Shown here piece by piece: positions 1-6,080 of a DNA stretch of 6,593 bases. A model generated the notes under the pieces. That model was not told the DNA's origin and ran no database searches. It saw only the letters and a list, made by a program, of their open reading frames with translations. Numbering within the stretch: position 1 is the first letter of the stretch; each line of letters opens with the position of its first letter. The DNA comes from Elusimicrobia bacterium RIFCSPLOWO2_01_FULL_59_12 (lineage in GTDB: Bacteria; Elusimicrobiota; Elusimicrobia; 2-01-FULL-59-12): positions 13,446-20,038 of the forward strand of contig MGUR01000021.1 of NCBI GenBank assembly GCA_001800075.1, given 5' to 3'. The translations under genes and the position numbers were made by a program.

Positions 1-6
1 CCGGTC

Positions 7-1134
7 ATGCTCCAGGCCGCGCAAAACCTCGCGCAAACGGACATCCGGTATTCTCAAGCGCAGCAGGAATTGAGGAGCCAGATAAAAGGCTATCTCAGCG
101 GCTACGACACCATCCTCCGAGCCTACTACACGATGACCGGCCATTTGAACATGTATGGCGACAACCCCGTCATGCCGGAAACGCGCATGGCGCGTATAGA
201 CGAGATCGTTAAAAGGGTCTGGTCGACGCTTCCGGAAGATGCATTGCCGGGGTACATACGCTCGCTGCGAGTGAGTGAAGACGACGAGGTCAACCTGACC
301 CTACAACAGGCCTTGTTTATATTTTCTACGTTCGATGCCGGTTCGTACCGCTTTCTTCAATCGAACGACATCCCCATTCAGCTTGAAGACCTGGGGCATG
401 CCTTTGCCAAGACGTCGGGTGATCGCAACGCAGGCCTCACCGGTAACCCCATCATGACCCTCAACTCAAAGTTCTTCTTTCCCCTAACCGGCGTATCCAG
501 TCTCGTCGGGAGGCCGGGCTACGTGACGGGATTTATCACGCATGAAGGGGACCACGCGAAACGGTTTCCTCCCACATTGCTTCGATGGGCCGTCGGCCTG
601 CTACCCGACCTCTACATGGATCCGATCGCGATTATCACGTACGGGCTCAGCCCCGAAGAACAGCCGGCATTCCAAGCTGAAAAAGACCTTATCAAAAACG
701 CTTTCGACATTGAGCTTGCAAGGGGCGTTTTTGTCTCGTATTCGGAAAGCGTGTGGGTCCGGTTCATCTTCAGCGTCACGCTTTGGGCATCGATAGGCGC
801 TTTCGTTTGGGGAATCGGCAAGCTCTTGAAGGCGGCTGTCCGAAAAGGGCCGCCCTCAGGCGGCAGTCGATTAAGAACGGCGGCAGGCAGGGTGAAGGCG
901 ATCGTTCATGATTTGATGAGCTACCGCGCGCGCCGGGCGCGGAAGATCCAAGAGGGGATCCGATATGTCGGCGCTGTGCGTGCGGCCGGGCTGGCCGCCC
1001 CCGCGGGCGGCTATGACGGCGCCAAGCTGGCCGAAGCCGCCCCCGACCCCGTTCAGGATTTCAAAAAGCAAGCTGACGAAGCCCGCCGGGACCTGCTAAC
1101 GCCCGCCCAGAGAGCCTTCGGCTGGGCCGCCTGA
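7..1134 (+). CDS. Unrecognised membrane-associated protein with a zincin-like HExxH motif (possibly 5'-partial)
   Basis: I do not recognise the family. Seen: 375 codons open from the first ATG, only six bases into the window and in an open frame, so the true start may lie upstream. The N-terminal half is soluble-looking. Residues 179-183 read HEGDH, matching the HExxH zinc-metallopeptidase signature, and a following EEQPAF stretch (E217/E218, ExxA-like) sits about 35 residues later, where many gluzincins place their third zinc ligand. A hydrophobic stretch at about residues 250-275 could be a transmembrane helix, followed by a basic region and an Ala-rich tail. Inference: a membrane-anchored metalloprotease-like protein, or a degenerate relative. 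A five-residue motif can occur by chance, so the function is tentative; the reading frame itself looks real. A short GC hairpin (849-864) lies within the gene and has no clear role. The toxin-antitoxin pair follows after 124 bp. Confidence 0.7.
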   Translation: MLQAAQNLAQTDIRYSQAQQELRSQIKGYLSGYDTILRAYYTMTGHLNMYGDNPVMPETRMARIDEIVKRVWSTLPEDALPGYIRSLRVSEDDEVNLTLQQALFIFSTFDAGSYRFLQSNDIPIQLEDLGHAFAKTSGDRNAGLTGNPIMTLNSKFFFPLTGVSSLVGRPGYVTGFITHEGDHAKRFPPTLLRWAVGLLPDLYMDPIAIITYGLSPEEQPAFQAEKDLIKNAFDIELARGVFVSYSESVWVRFIFSVTLWASIGAFVWGIGKLLKAAVRKGPPSGGSRLRTAAGRVKAIVHDLMSYRARRARKIQEGIRYVGAVRAAGLAAPAGGYDGAKLAEAAPDPVQDFKKQADEARRDLLTPAQRAFGWAA

Positions 1135-1209
1135 ATGGGGACGACCCAAACGGAACAACCTGGCGCTTCTTTCGGCCTGATAAAGCGGTCAAAGCGTGCA
1201 ATTCTTAGC

Positions 1210-1248
1210 TTGAAGCGTGTAATGATGTATGCTACCATTACTGTAGGA
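1210..1248 (+). promoter_or_regulatory. Candidate promoter, operator-like inverted repeat and RBS of the toxin-antitoxin operon
   Basis: TTGAAG at 1210-1215 and TACCAT at 1233-1238 are separated by 17 bp, each matching the sigma-70 consensus at four of six positions. An inverted repeat GTAATG (1219-1224) and CATTAC (1236-1241), 11 bp apart, covers the spacer and the -10 box. AbrB/MazE-type antitoxins commonly repress their own promoter, so this palindrome is a plausible operator. AGGA at 1245-1248 lies 10 nt before the antitoxin ATG and is the likely ribosome-binding site. AAGCGTG also occurs twice 21 bp apart (1192-1198 and 1213-1219), about two helical turns, which could be a second binding register. 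All of this is motif reading only. Confidence 0.45.
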
Positions 1249-1258
1249 ATAAAATACC

Positions 1259-1504
1259 ATGCTTGCTAAGCGCACATACAAGAACCAGATCACCATACCC
1301 AAGGAAATTCTAAAAGACTTCCAGGAAGTGGAGTATTTTGACGTATCCGCCAAGGAGGGCCAGATCATTCTGCGGCCCGTATCTGTCAAACCGTCCGGTG
1401 AGCACCTTTCCATGGTCCGGGACAAGATCCAGTCCCTGGGGATCACTGAAAAAGACATCTCCGACGCCATTCAATGGGCCAGGCGCCCCCCCTCAAAAGA
1501 TTAG
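1259..1504 (+). CDS. AbrB/MazE-type antitoxin (SpoVT-AbrB domain)
   Basis: A protein of 81 residues. Residues 1-45 have the swapped-hairpin AbrB pattern: an N-terminal KRTYKNQITIPKEI strand-turn, then a short strand and acidic turn, then GQIILRPV. This fold binds DNA as a dimer. The C-terminal part (about 46-81) is a charged helix-prone tail ending in a WARR segment; in this class the tail usually wraps and blocks the partner toxin. The gene overlaps the PIN toxin by 31 nt in another frame, the usual antitoxin-first order that ties toxin translation to antitoxin translation. It probably represses its own promoter through the inverted repeat just upstream. The ATG start is supported by AGGA 10 nt before it. 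Family assignment is strong; the specific subfamily is not resolved. Confidence 0.85.
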   Translation: MLAKRTYKNQITIPKEILKDFQEVEYFDVSAKEGQIILRPVSVKPSGEHLSMVRDKIQSLGITEKDISDAIQWARRPPSKD

Positions 1505-1905
1505 TCCTGGACACCAACGTCCTGGTGTCTTCCCTCCTTTTCAAGGGCCCCAGCGCTCAATTGCCGGCTCTCTGGCAGAACGGCGCGATCAACCTCCTGG
1601 CCTCCGCGGCGATCATCCAGGAATACGCGCGCGTGCTGGCCTATCCGAAGTTTGGCTTAAGCGATGCGGAAATCAGAGAGATTCTCAACGACGACCTGCT
1701 GCCCTTTATCACGCCGGTCCGTGTCAGCCAGGTGCCGGATGTGATCAAAGACGATCCCCCTGATAACGAGTTCCTGGCTTGCGCCATCGCGGGACAAGCG
1801 GACGCCATCGTCAGCGGCGACCGACATTTGCTGGGCCTGACGGCCTGCCAGCATATCCCCATCCTCACTCTTCGTTCCCTTCTCGACGCCTTAGGCATCC
1901 GCTGA
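1474..1905 (+). CDS. PIN-domain toxin, putative ribonuclease (VapC-like; COG1569-type PIN family)
   Basis: A protein of 143 residues, nearly all one PIN domain. The four acidic metal-binding positions appear intact: D13 in VLDTN, E50 in IIQEYARVL, D97 in DPPDNEF and D116 in SGDRHLL. PIN toxins are Mg2+-dependent ribonucleases that cleave RNA, commonly tRNA or rRNA; the target here cannot be read from sequence. The DPPDNxFLACA and SGDRHLL signatures fit the group often annotated as 'putative toxin-antitoxin system toxin component, PIN family', which usually pairs with AbrB-type antitoxins, as seen here. There is no Shine-Dalgarno before the ATG at 1474, so translation is probably coupled to the antitoxin through the 31-nt overlap. 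The catalytic set suggests an active enzyme. An insertion-sequence remnant starts 13 bp after the stop codon and leaves the gene intact. Confidence 0.88.
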   Translation: MGQAPPLKRLVLDTNVLVSSLLFKGPSAQLPALWQNGAINLLASAAIIQEYARVLAYPKFGLSDAEIREILNDDLLPFITPVRVSQVPDVIKDDPPDNEFLACAIAGQADAIVSGDRHLLGLTACQHIPILTLRSLLDALGIR

Positions 1906-1910
1906 TCAAA

Positions 1911-1918
1911 AAAATGAA
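1911..1918. repeat. Target-site duplication, left copy (AAAATGAA)
   Basis: AAAATGAA directly abuts the left end of the insertion-sequence remnant and is repeated exactly at 2302-2309 directly after its right end. Eight identical bases at both outer borders of matching terminal inverted repeats are the expected footprint of transposition. Confidence 0.85.
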
Positions 1919-1981
1919 GGGTGTGGGGGTGAAAAGGAGGTGTCCCGCCGTTCCCCCTCGCCCGCCGAAGGTGGGAGAGGG
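1919..1981 (+). repeat. Terminal inverted repeat with subterminal hairpin (transposase-3' end)
   Basis: The first 24 bp match the opposite end at 22 positions. At 1955-1981 a hairpin has arms CCCTCGCCCGCC and GGTGGGAGAGGG around a GAA loop, with one mismatch and one G-T pair. The same hairpin occurs at the mirrored position of the other end. GGGTGAGGG follows at 1983-1991 and recurs inverted at 2205-2213. Confidence 0.8.
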
Positions 1982-2000
1982 TGGGGGTGAGGGCACATTT

Positions 2001-2138
2001 TCAATTCAGTCGCCCCTTCCATAGGTGATCCCACCGTTGATTTAAAAGCGCGACCCGCACCTGCAAGATCGCCTGGACATTGATCTTATTCCAGCACAGG
2101 CCCGCCTGCTTGAGCCGGGAGCCGACCAGATGCTTGCA
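2001..2138 (-). pseudogene. Transposase C-terminal remnant (ISKra4-like)
   Basis: On the minus strand, 45 codons and a TGA stop encode a recognisable transposase tail: it begins CKHLVGSRLKQAG, continues through an AILQVRVALLNQRW segment and ends DHLWKGRLN. Transposases of the ISKra4 type end with a similar motif, in which (A/C)KHLVGxRLKQAGxxW is followed by a LRxAxLNxRWDxLW stretch. The usual upstream GSGxxES segment and the whole catalytic region are absent. The frame stays open further upstream, but residues before CKH do not look like transposase, so an internal deletion junction probably lies near 2138. Broken and non-functional. The exact family needs a protein search. Confidence 0.75.
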
Positions 2139-2238
2139 GCTCGAAAAAGAATAGAACAAATCGCAGGGGCTTCCTATTTCATACGGGGCGGGGGAAAGAC
2201 CGAGCCCTCACCCGCGGCTCTCCCTCCGGTCGGCCTTG

Positions 2239-2301
2239 CCCTCTCCCGCCTTCCGGCGGGCGAGGGAAAATTCGGATCACCTGCTTTTCACCCCCGCACC
2301 C
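2239..2301 (-). repeat. Terminal inverted repeat with subterminal hairpin (transposase-5' end)
   Basis: Mirror image of 1919-1981. The hairpin at 2239-2266 has arms CCCTCTCCCGCC and GGCGGGCGAGGG around a TTCC loop, with 11 of 12 pairs formed. The reverse complement differs from the other copy's hairpin by one base deletion and one substitution. The outer border at 2301 abuts the right AAAATGAA duplication. Confidence 0.8.
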
Positions 2302-2309
2302 AAAATGAA
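2302..2309. repeat. Target-site duplication, right copy (AAAATGAA)
   Basis: Exact copy of 1911-1918, directly outside the second terminal inverted repeat. The remaining spacer to the stop codon of the next gene (2310-2374) shows no gene. A GGGGGT/ACCCCC pairing at 2324-2329 and 2352-2357 has a 22-nt loop and no T-run, too weak to call a terminator. Confidence 0.85.
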
Positions 2310-2374
2310 TTTGAAGAATATTCGGGGGTTGGTTCGCATCTGCCCGGTGTGACCCCCATTCACCCGCCGTCTTT

Positions 2375-3463
2375 TTAAACAACGGGAACTTGGGCCGCTT
2401 CCGCGGAGACGTTGAAGGAGCGCGCGCCGTATTCGGTCCGGTACCACTGCCAGCCGACGCTGAAGAGCACCTTGATCATGCAGGCGGCCGGAACCGCGAA
2501 TAGAAGACCCCAGAAGCCGCCCAGATAGGCGCCTGCCATCAGGGTAAAAACGAGCATCAAGGGATGGATATGCACCGCGCGGCGCAGGACCAGAGGCTGC
2601 AGTACCCACTCATCCACAAAGCGGATCATCCCGTACACCACCAGAACCTTGAGCAAGGCCGTCACAGATCCCCATTGAAAGAGCGCCACCACGCCCCCCG
2701 CCAGCGCCGCGCTGATCGGGCCGAGCAACGGAATCATGCTGGAAAGAGCCACCCAGCAGGCGATATAGACCGTGTAGTTCAGCCCCATCACGCCATACCC
2801 GATGCCCGCCGCCAATCCCATAAAGAAGGCCTGGAGGAGTATCCCCCGCAGGTAATTGCCCAGCGAAAAGTTGATTTCAACCAGGATATTCAGCGTCATT
2901 TCCACGTACCGCGCCGGGACAAAATCCAGGAGCTCCTCGAGAAAGGCGGGACCGTCCAGCATGAAGAAAAACACCAGGAAAGGGACCAGAAGCGTCATTT
3001 CCAGAAGGGGGACGACATGCACGCCGAGCAGGGACGGTATTTTTTCAACGAAGGAAAGCATCCAGGCGTGCCCTTCCTGGCCTAAGCGCTCGCGCAGCCA
3101 GACCCCCGCCTCCAGCCGGGAAAACAACGGCATCCGTTCCAACACATCGATATTCCTGCTCAGGAAGGCGCGCGCCTGCTTCACGTACACCGGCAGCTCC
3201 GCGCCGATGTTCGCCGTGCTTTGCAGCGCCGCGGAGAATCCGATGTAGGCCAGCCCGACAAACAGGCAGATCAGCGCCAGGTACACGATCAGGACGGCCC
3301 GCCGGCGCTGAATGCCGCGTATCTCAAAAAAAGCCACCAGCGGGTTCAATAAATAGGCGATCGCGGCCGCGAGGATAAAAGGAAATACGACGGCATGGAG
3401 CTGGAAGAGAAGGTAGGTCAGCGCGGCCAAAAGAAGGAGCGGAATGGCTTTCTGACTGCTCAT
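2375..3463 (-). CDS. AI-2E/PerM-family integral membrane protein
   Basis: A protein of 362 residues, the usual size for this family (YdiK, PerM, TqsA). Hydrophobic segments lie at about residues 8-26, 26-40, 57-80, 152-170, 207-228, 231-262, 265-283 and 302-335, with a long non-membrane stretch at 85-150 as is typical. Family marks include LGNYLRGILLQAF (about 201-213), the IPLLGP turn (244-249) and the C-terminal HPLMLVFTLMAGAYLGGFWG stretch (300-319) followed by LLFAVPAA (320-327). Members are inner-membrane permeases or exporters; substrates reported for relatives differ (autoinducer-2, cations, others), so no substrate is assigned. It follows the cyclic-nucleotide-binding gene by 8 nt with no evident Shine-Dalgarno, implying coupled translation, and is the last gene of the minus-strand operon. 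Residues after about 340 are a short polar tail. Confidence 0.88.
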   Translation of the reverse strand: MSSQKAIPLLLLAALTYLLFQLHAVVFPFILAAAIAYLLNPLVAFFEIRGIQRRRAVLIVYLALICLFVGLAYIGFSAALQSTANIGAELPVYVKQARAFLSRNIDVLERMPLFSRLEAGVWLRERLGQEGHAWMLSFVEKIPSLLGVHVVPLLEMTLLVPFLVFFFMLDGPAFLEELLDFVPARYVEMTLNILVEINFSLGNYLRGILLQAFFMGLAAGIGYGVMGLNYTVYIACWVALSSMIPLLGPISAALAGGVVALFQWGSVTALLKVLVVYGMIRFVDEWVLQPLVLRRAVHIHPLMLVFTLMAGAYLGGFWGLLFAVPAACMIKVLFSVGWQWYRTEYGARSFNVSAEAAQVPVV

Positions 3464-3471
3464 GGCGGAAA

Positions 3472-3996
3472 TTAACTCACTTCTTCCATCAGCGGCTCGG
3501 GGCCGGCCGCGGCCGCGGGGCGATTGCGGTTCATGGAGGATCGTAAACGCGCGGCGAGCACTTCCGCCAGATGGGCCATGATCGCCGCCCCGGCGTGCGG
3601 CGCCCCCTCCAGCAGGGTTCCCAGCTCTGTTTTGTAAAGCAAGTAGACTCGGGAGGGTGTCAGCGCCGTCGCGCTGGCCGTACGCGGCTGGTCATCCAGC
3701 AGAGACACTTCGCCGAAATAGTCACCCGGCCCCAGAACGGCGATCCGCTGGGTCTTCCCCGGGCCGATCCGGCGCGCGATTTCAATTTGGCCCCATTCCA
3801 GGATGAACAAGGCCCGGCCGACGTCCCCCTCCTTGAAGAGCACGTCGCCCGCTTGATAATTGCGTTGAGCCAGGGCCTGGAACAGTCGGCCAAACTCCCG
3901 GCGGGGGACATTGCGAAAGAAAGGGACCTGTTTCAGGAATTGCTTTTTGCGGTTGAACTCAGGATCCAGCCAATAGCTCTTGAGCCGGTTGAACAT
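3472..3996 (-). CDS. Stand-alone cyclic-nucleotide-binding domain protein
   Basis: A protein of 174 residues from the ATG at 3996. An N-terminal amphipathic part (1-30) precedes one cyclic-nucleotide-binding beta-roll (about 27-125): AGDVLFKEGD, then the phosphate-binding cassette FGEVSLLDDQPRTASA with E96 and R105, the residues that contact the ribose and phosphate in CRP-like domains. This suggests real cAMP or cGMP binding. A C-terminal helix (about 126-155) follows and the last residues are Ala/Pro-rich. There is no DNA-binding helix-turn-helix and no enzyme domain, so it is not a CRP-type regulator; it more likely acts through a partner. An ATG at 4083 would add 29 residues and overlap bioA by 38 nt, but those residues look unlike the family. 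Neither start has a good Shine-Dalgarno. The AI-2E-type membrane gene lies 8 nt downstream, which makes it a candidate partner. Confidence 0.8.
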   Translation of the reverse strand: MFNRLKSYWLDPEFNRKKQFLKQVPFFRNVPRREFGRLFQALAQRNYQAGDVLFKEGDVGRALFILEWGQIEIARRIGPGKTQRIAVLGPGDYFGEVSLLDDQPRTASATALTPSRVYLLYKTELGTLLEGAPHAGAAIMAHLAEVLAARLRSSMNRNRPAAAAGPEPLMEEVS

Positions 3997-4045
3997 GTTC
4001 GGAGTATACGGGACTTGAGCCGGAAAACAAGTGGGATTTTGATGC

Positions 4046-5407
4046 TCAGCGAGTCGCTTCTTCGACGGCGCCCGCCACGGCATCGAGGAGAAACGTTGTC
4101 TCTTTTTCGGAGATCGCCAGCGGCGGCATCAGCACCACCACATCCCCCAGGGGACGCAGCCAGACGCCGCGCTTCAAGGCCGCATCGCAGACCTTGAGCC
4201 CCATGCGCGCTCCGGGCGGGTAGCTCCTGCCGGCGGCCTTTTCGTTCACCAGTTCGATACCCGCCATCAAACCGAGCTGGCGGACTTCTTTGACATGGGA
4301 ATGGTACGCCAGCGGCGCGAGCCCAGCCGCCAATTGGGATGTGCGGGCCCGCACATTCCCCAGAAGGTCTTCTTTTCGGTAGAGATCCAGATTAGCAAGC
4401 GCGACTGCGCACGCCAGCGGGTTGGCGGTGTAGGTATGGCCATGGAAGAAGGCCTTGAACTCGTCGTAACGGCCCAGGAAGGAACGGTAGATCTTCTCCG
4501 TGGCCAAGGTCGCCGCCAGGGGAAGATACCCTCCGGTGAGGCTTTTGGCCACACACAAAAAATCCGGCCGGACCTTTTCCTGCTCCACCGCGAACATCGT
4601 TCCGGTCCGGCCAAAGCCGGTGGCCACTTCATCGGCGATCAGGAGCACTCCGTAACGCTTGCACAGCCGGGCGACATGGGCCAGATACCCCCGGGGCATC
4701 AAGCGCATGCCCGAGGCGCCCTGGATCAGGGGTTCCATCACCACCGCGGCAATCTGATTGTGATGCCGCTTGAGAATTTTTTCCATGCCGTCACCCCCGC
4801 GGAAGCGGGGGTCCAGAGTTTCTGGATTCCGGCCCGCCTTGTCGTGTGGCGGGCGGGAATGACAACGAGGGGGCTCCACCTGCCACCCTTTAAACAACAA
4901 ATCGCGAAACCGCGCGTGGAATAAATCAATTCCTCCAACCGATACCGATCCCAAGGTATCCCCGTGGTATCCCCCTTTGAGCGAAACAAACCGGGTTTTG
5001 GATTTGCGGGCCCGCAAATTCCAGTACTGATACGCCATCTTCAGCGCGACTTCGACCGCGGTGGAACCGTTGTCGGAATAGAATACGCGTGACAGGCTGG
5101 GGGGCGCGATCTCGATCAGGCGCTTGGCCAGGCGGATGGCGGGTTCGTGGGTGAGCCCGAGAAAGGTTCCGTGGGCTATTTTGGCGAGCTGGTGCCGGAC
5201 GGCCCGGTCGAGTTCCTTTTTACGATGTCCGAAGACGTTGACCCAGAGCGAGGACACCCCATCCAGGAAACGCCGGCCGCGCGCGTCCTTCAACCAGACG
5301 CCCTCCGCGGAGCGGATGATCAGGGGATCGCGCCGGGCCCACTCCGTCTGCTGGGTGAAGGGATGCCAGAGGTGACGCTTGTCCCAGTCAGCAAGCCGGG
5401 AAGGCAC
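4046..5407 (-). CDS. bioA: Adenosylmethionine-8-amino-7-oxononanoate aminotransferase (DAPA synthase)
   Basis: Converts 7-keto-8-aminopelargonate to 7,8-diaminopelargonate with S-adenosylmethionine as amino donor, using PLP in the cytoplasm. A protein of 453 residues (E. coli BioA has 429). Signatures in order: DKRHLWHPFTQ near the start, DGVSSLWVNVFGH, YSDNGSTAVEVALKMAYQYW, GGYHGDTLGSVSV, ADEVATGFGRTG, and VAKSLTGG with the PLP lysine K288. The initiator is GTG at 5407, 20 nt inside the 3' end of bioD and with only a weak Shine-Dalgarno; no alternative start lies before the conserved DKRHLW. Oddity: a palindromic repeat (4789-4867) is read in frame in the variable loop between GGYHGDT and IAAVVMEP, adding RCHSR...NPETLDPRFRGGDG (about 27 residues). 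All catalytic signatures outside it are intact, so the enzyme is probably active. Confidence 0.95.
   Translation of the reverse strand: MPSRLADWDKRHLWHPFTQQTEWARRDPLIIRSAEGVWLKDARGRRFLDGVSSLWVNVFGHRKKELDRAVRHQLAKIAHGTFLGLTHEPAIRLAKRLIEIAPPSLSRVFYSDNGSTAVEVALKMAYQYWNLRARKSKTRFVSLKGGYHGDTLGSVSVGGIDLFHARFRDLLFKGWQVEPPRCHSRPPHDKAGRNPETLDPRFRGGDGMEKILKRHHNQIAAVVMEPLIQGASGMRLMPRGYLAHVARLCKRYGVLLIADEVATGFGRTGTMFAVEQEKVRPDFLCVAKSLTGGYLPLAATLATEKIYRSFLGRYDEFKAFFHGHTYTANPLACAVALANLDLYRKEDLLGNVRARTSQLAAGLAPLAYHSHVKEVRQLGLMAGIELVNEKAAGRSYPPGARMGLKVCDAALKRGVWLRPLGDVVVLMPPLAISEKETTFLLDAVAGAVEEATR
4789..4867. repeat. Palindromic dispersed repeat inserted in frame in bioA
   Basis: About 79 bp of nested stem-loops. 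ACCCCCGC/GCGGGGGT (4793-4812) has a GGAA loop. CCAGA/TCTGG (4813-4825) has a GTT loop. ATTCC/GGAAT (4826-4860), continued by GCCCGCC/GGCGGGC, has a 9-nt loop. The outer edges are CGTCACCCCCGC on one side and, inverted, CGTTGTCATTCCCGC. This is the widespread bacterial 'GTCATTCCCGC' repeat type, which in this reading frame typically encodes NPETLDPRFRGDD-like peptides. No flanking duplication is visible. Boundaries are good to a few bases. Confidence 0.85.
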
Positions 5408-6080
5408 GATGGAATTCTTTCATGAATCGCGGCAGCCGCTTCAGGAAACCGGCGGAGGCGGCCGGGTTCTTTCGTAAAGGGGCGTGATAGGGCAGGGCGC
5501 CCAGCACCGGGACCGCGGTGTGGTCCTGCAGCTCATCGGGGTTGGTTTTCTCCGCCAGGGATTGGTTTCGGCCGCCGTTCAAAAGCACGCCCATCACGGA
5601 CACTTTTTCCGCCGCCAACGCGTCGAGCGTCAGCAGAGTGTGATTCAAGGTCCCCAAACCCGCCCGGCCGACAATGAGCGCGGGCAGGCGCAGCGCCTGG
5701 ATCAAATCGACCACGTAAGTGGATTCTCCCAGCGGCACTTTCACCCCGCCGATCCCCTCCACCACAACGACATCGTAATGTTTCTGCAGGAACCAGTAAG
5801 CGCGGTAGATCGCATCGAGATTGACATGGCGGCGCTCCAGCGGCGCGGCGACGGTCGGCGCGAGCGGAGCCTTGAAAAACTGCGGGTTGATGACCTCCAG
5901 ACTCTCCGAAATCCCCGCGGCTTTGCGCAGCTGCGCCGCATCCTGCCGGCCGCCGGTGGCGATGGGTTTCATGACGCCCACCTTGATCCCCCGCGCTTTA
6001 AGAAGCGCCGCGATCCCGCAGGCGACCACGGTCTTTCCCACGCCGGTATCGGTGCCGGTGATGAAGAGGCCTTTATTCAT
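5388..6080 (-). CDS. bioD: Dethiobiotin synthetase
   Basis: ATP-dependent closure of the ureido ring, turning 7,8-diaminopelargonate and CO2 into dethiobiotin. A protein of 230 residues, normal for BioD. The P-loop GTDTGVGKT is at residues 9-17, the substrate lysine in VMKPIATGG is K38, and VEGIGGVKVPL matches the family's second motif, with GIGG where GAGG is usual, a mild change. The LGTLNHTLLTLDAL stretch also fits the family. The start codon overlaps the bioF stop as ATGAATAA, 8 nt shared. A GGAGG sequence 7 nt upstream is the apparent ribosome-binding site and lies in a GC hairpin made by repeat DNA. The 3' end overlaps bioA by 20 nt. The tight packing implies co-translation of the three biotin genes. 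Confidence 0.95.
   Translation of the reverse strand: MNKGLFITGTDTGVGKTVVACGIAALLKARGIKVGVMKPIATGGRQDAAQLRKAAGISESLEVINPQFFKAPLAPTVAAPLERRHVNLDAIYRAYWFLQKHYDVVVVEGIGGVKVPLGESTYVVDLIQALRLPALIVGRAGLGTLNHTLLTLDALAAEKVSVMGVLLNGGRNQSLAEKTNPDELQDHTAVPVLGALPYHAPLRKNPAASAGFLKRLPRFMKEFHRAFPAC

Larger units (their letters stand above)
1919..2301 (-). mobile_element. Internally deleted insertion-sequence remnant (383 bp, MITE-like), ISKra4-like transposase end
   Basis: The two ends form terminal inverted repeats. Reading inward from each border both give GGGTGYGGGGGTGAAAAG, and the match continues to AGGTG, with 22 of the first 24 bases identical. Similarity extends with small gaps to a hairpin ending 63 bp from each border. 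The flanks carry an exact 8-bp duplication (1911-1918 and 2302-2309). Between the ends lies the last 45 codons of a transposase on the minus strand, its stop 80 bp from the 1919 border, so 1919 is the transposase-3' end. Most of the transposase is missing, so the copy cannot move by itself. The family call rests on the transposase C-terminus; as I recall, some ISKra4 subgroups have GGG-starting ends and 8-9 bp duplications, which would fit. The near-intact ends and perfect duplication suggest either a fairly recent event or a mobilisable MITE. Confidence 0.82.

Noticed and set aside
849..864. GCCGCC-CTCA-GGCGGC hairpin inside the first gene
   Set aside because: Short, within coding sequence, no T-run, and common by chance in GC-rich DNA.
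2324..2357. Possible rho-independent terminator between the converging genes
   Set aside because: Only a 6-bp GGGGGT/ACCCCC stem with a 22-nt loop and no adjoining T-run.
2130..2378. Plus-strand 82-codon open frame across the IS remnant
   Set aside because: It crosses the IS border, terminal repeat and target duplication, so it is an accidental frame; the minus strand here carries the transposase tail.
4003..4030. Possible internal promoter before the CNB gene (TATACT with a TTGTTT-like -35, minus strand)
   Set aside because: The -35 match is poor and the implied start would fall at the ATG; it could be chance, so it is not called.
3571..4197. Plus-strand open frame opposite the cyclic-nucleotide-binding gene
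   Set aside because: Low-complexity Arg/Pro-rich product, no ribosome-binding site, and the opposite strand carries the full conserved CNB cassette.
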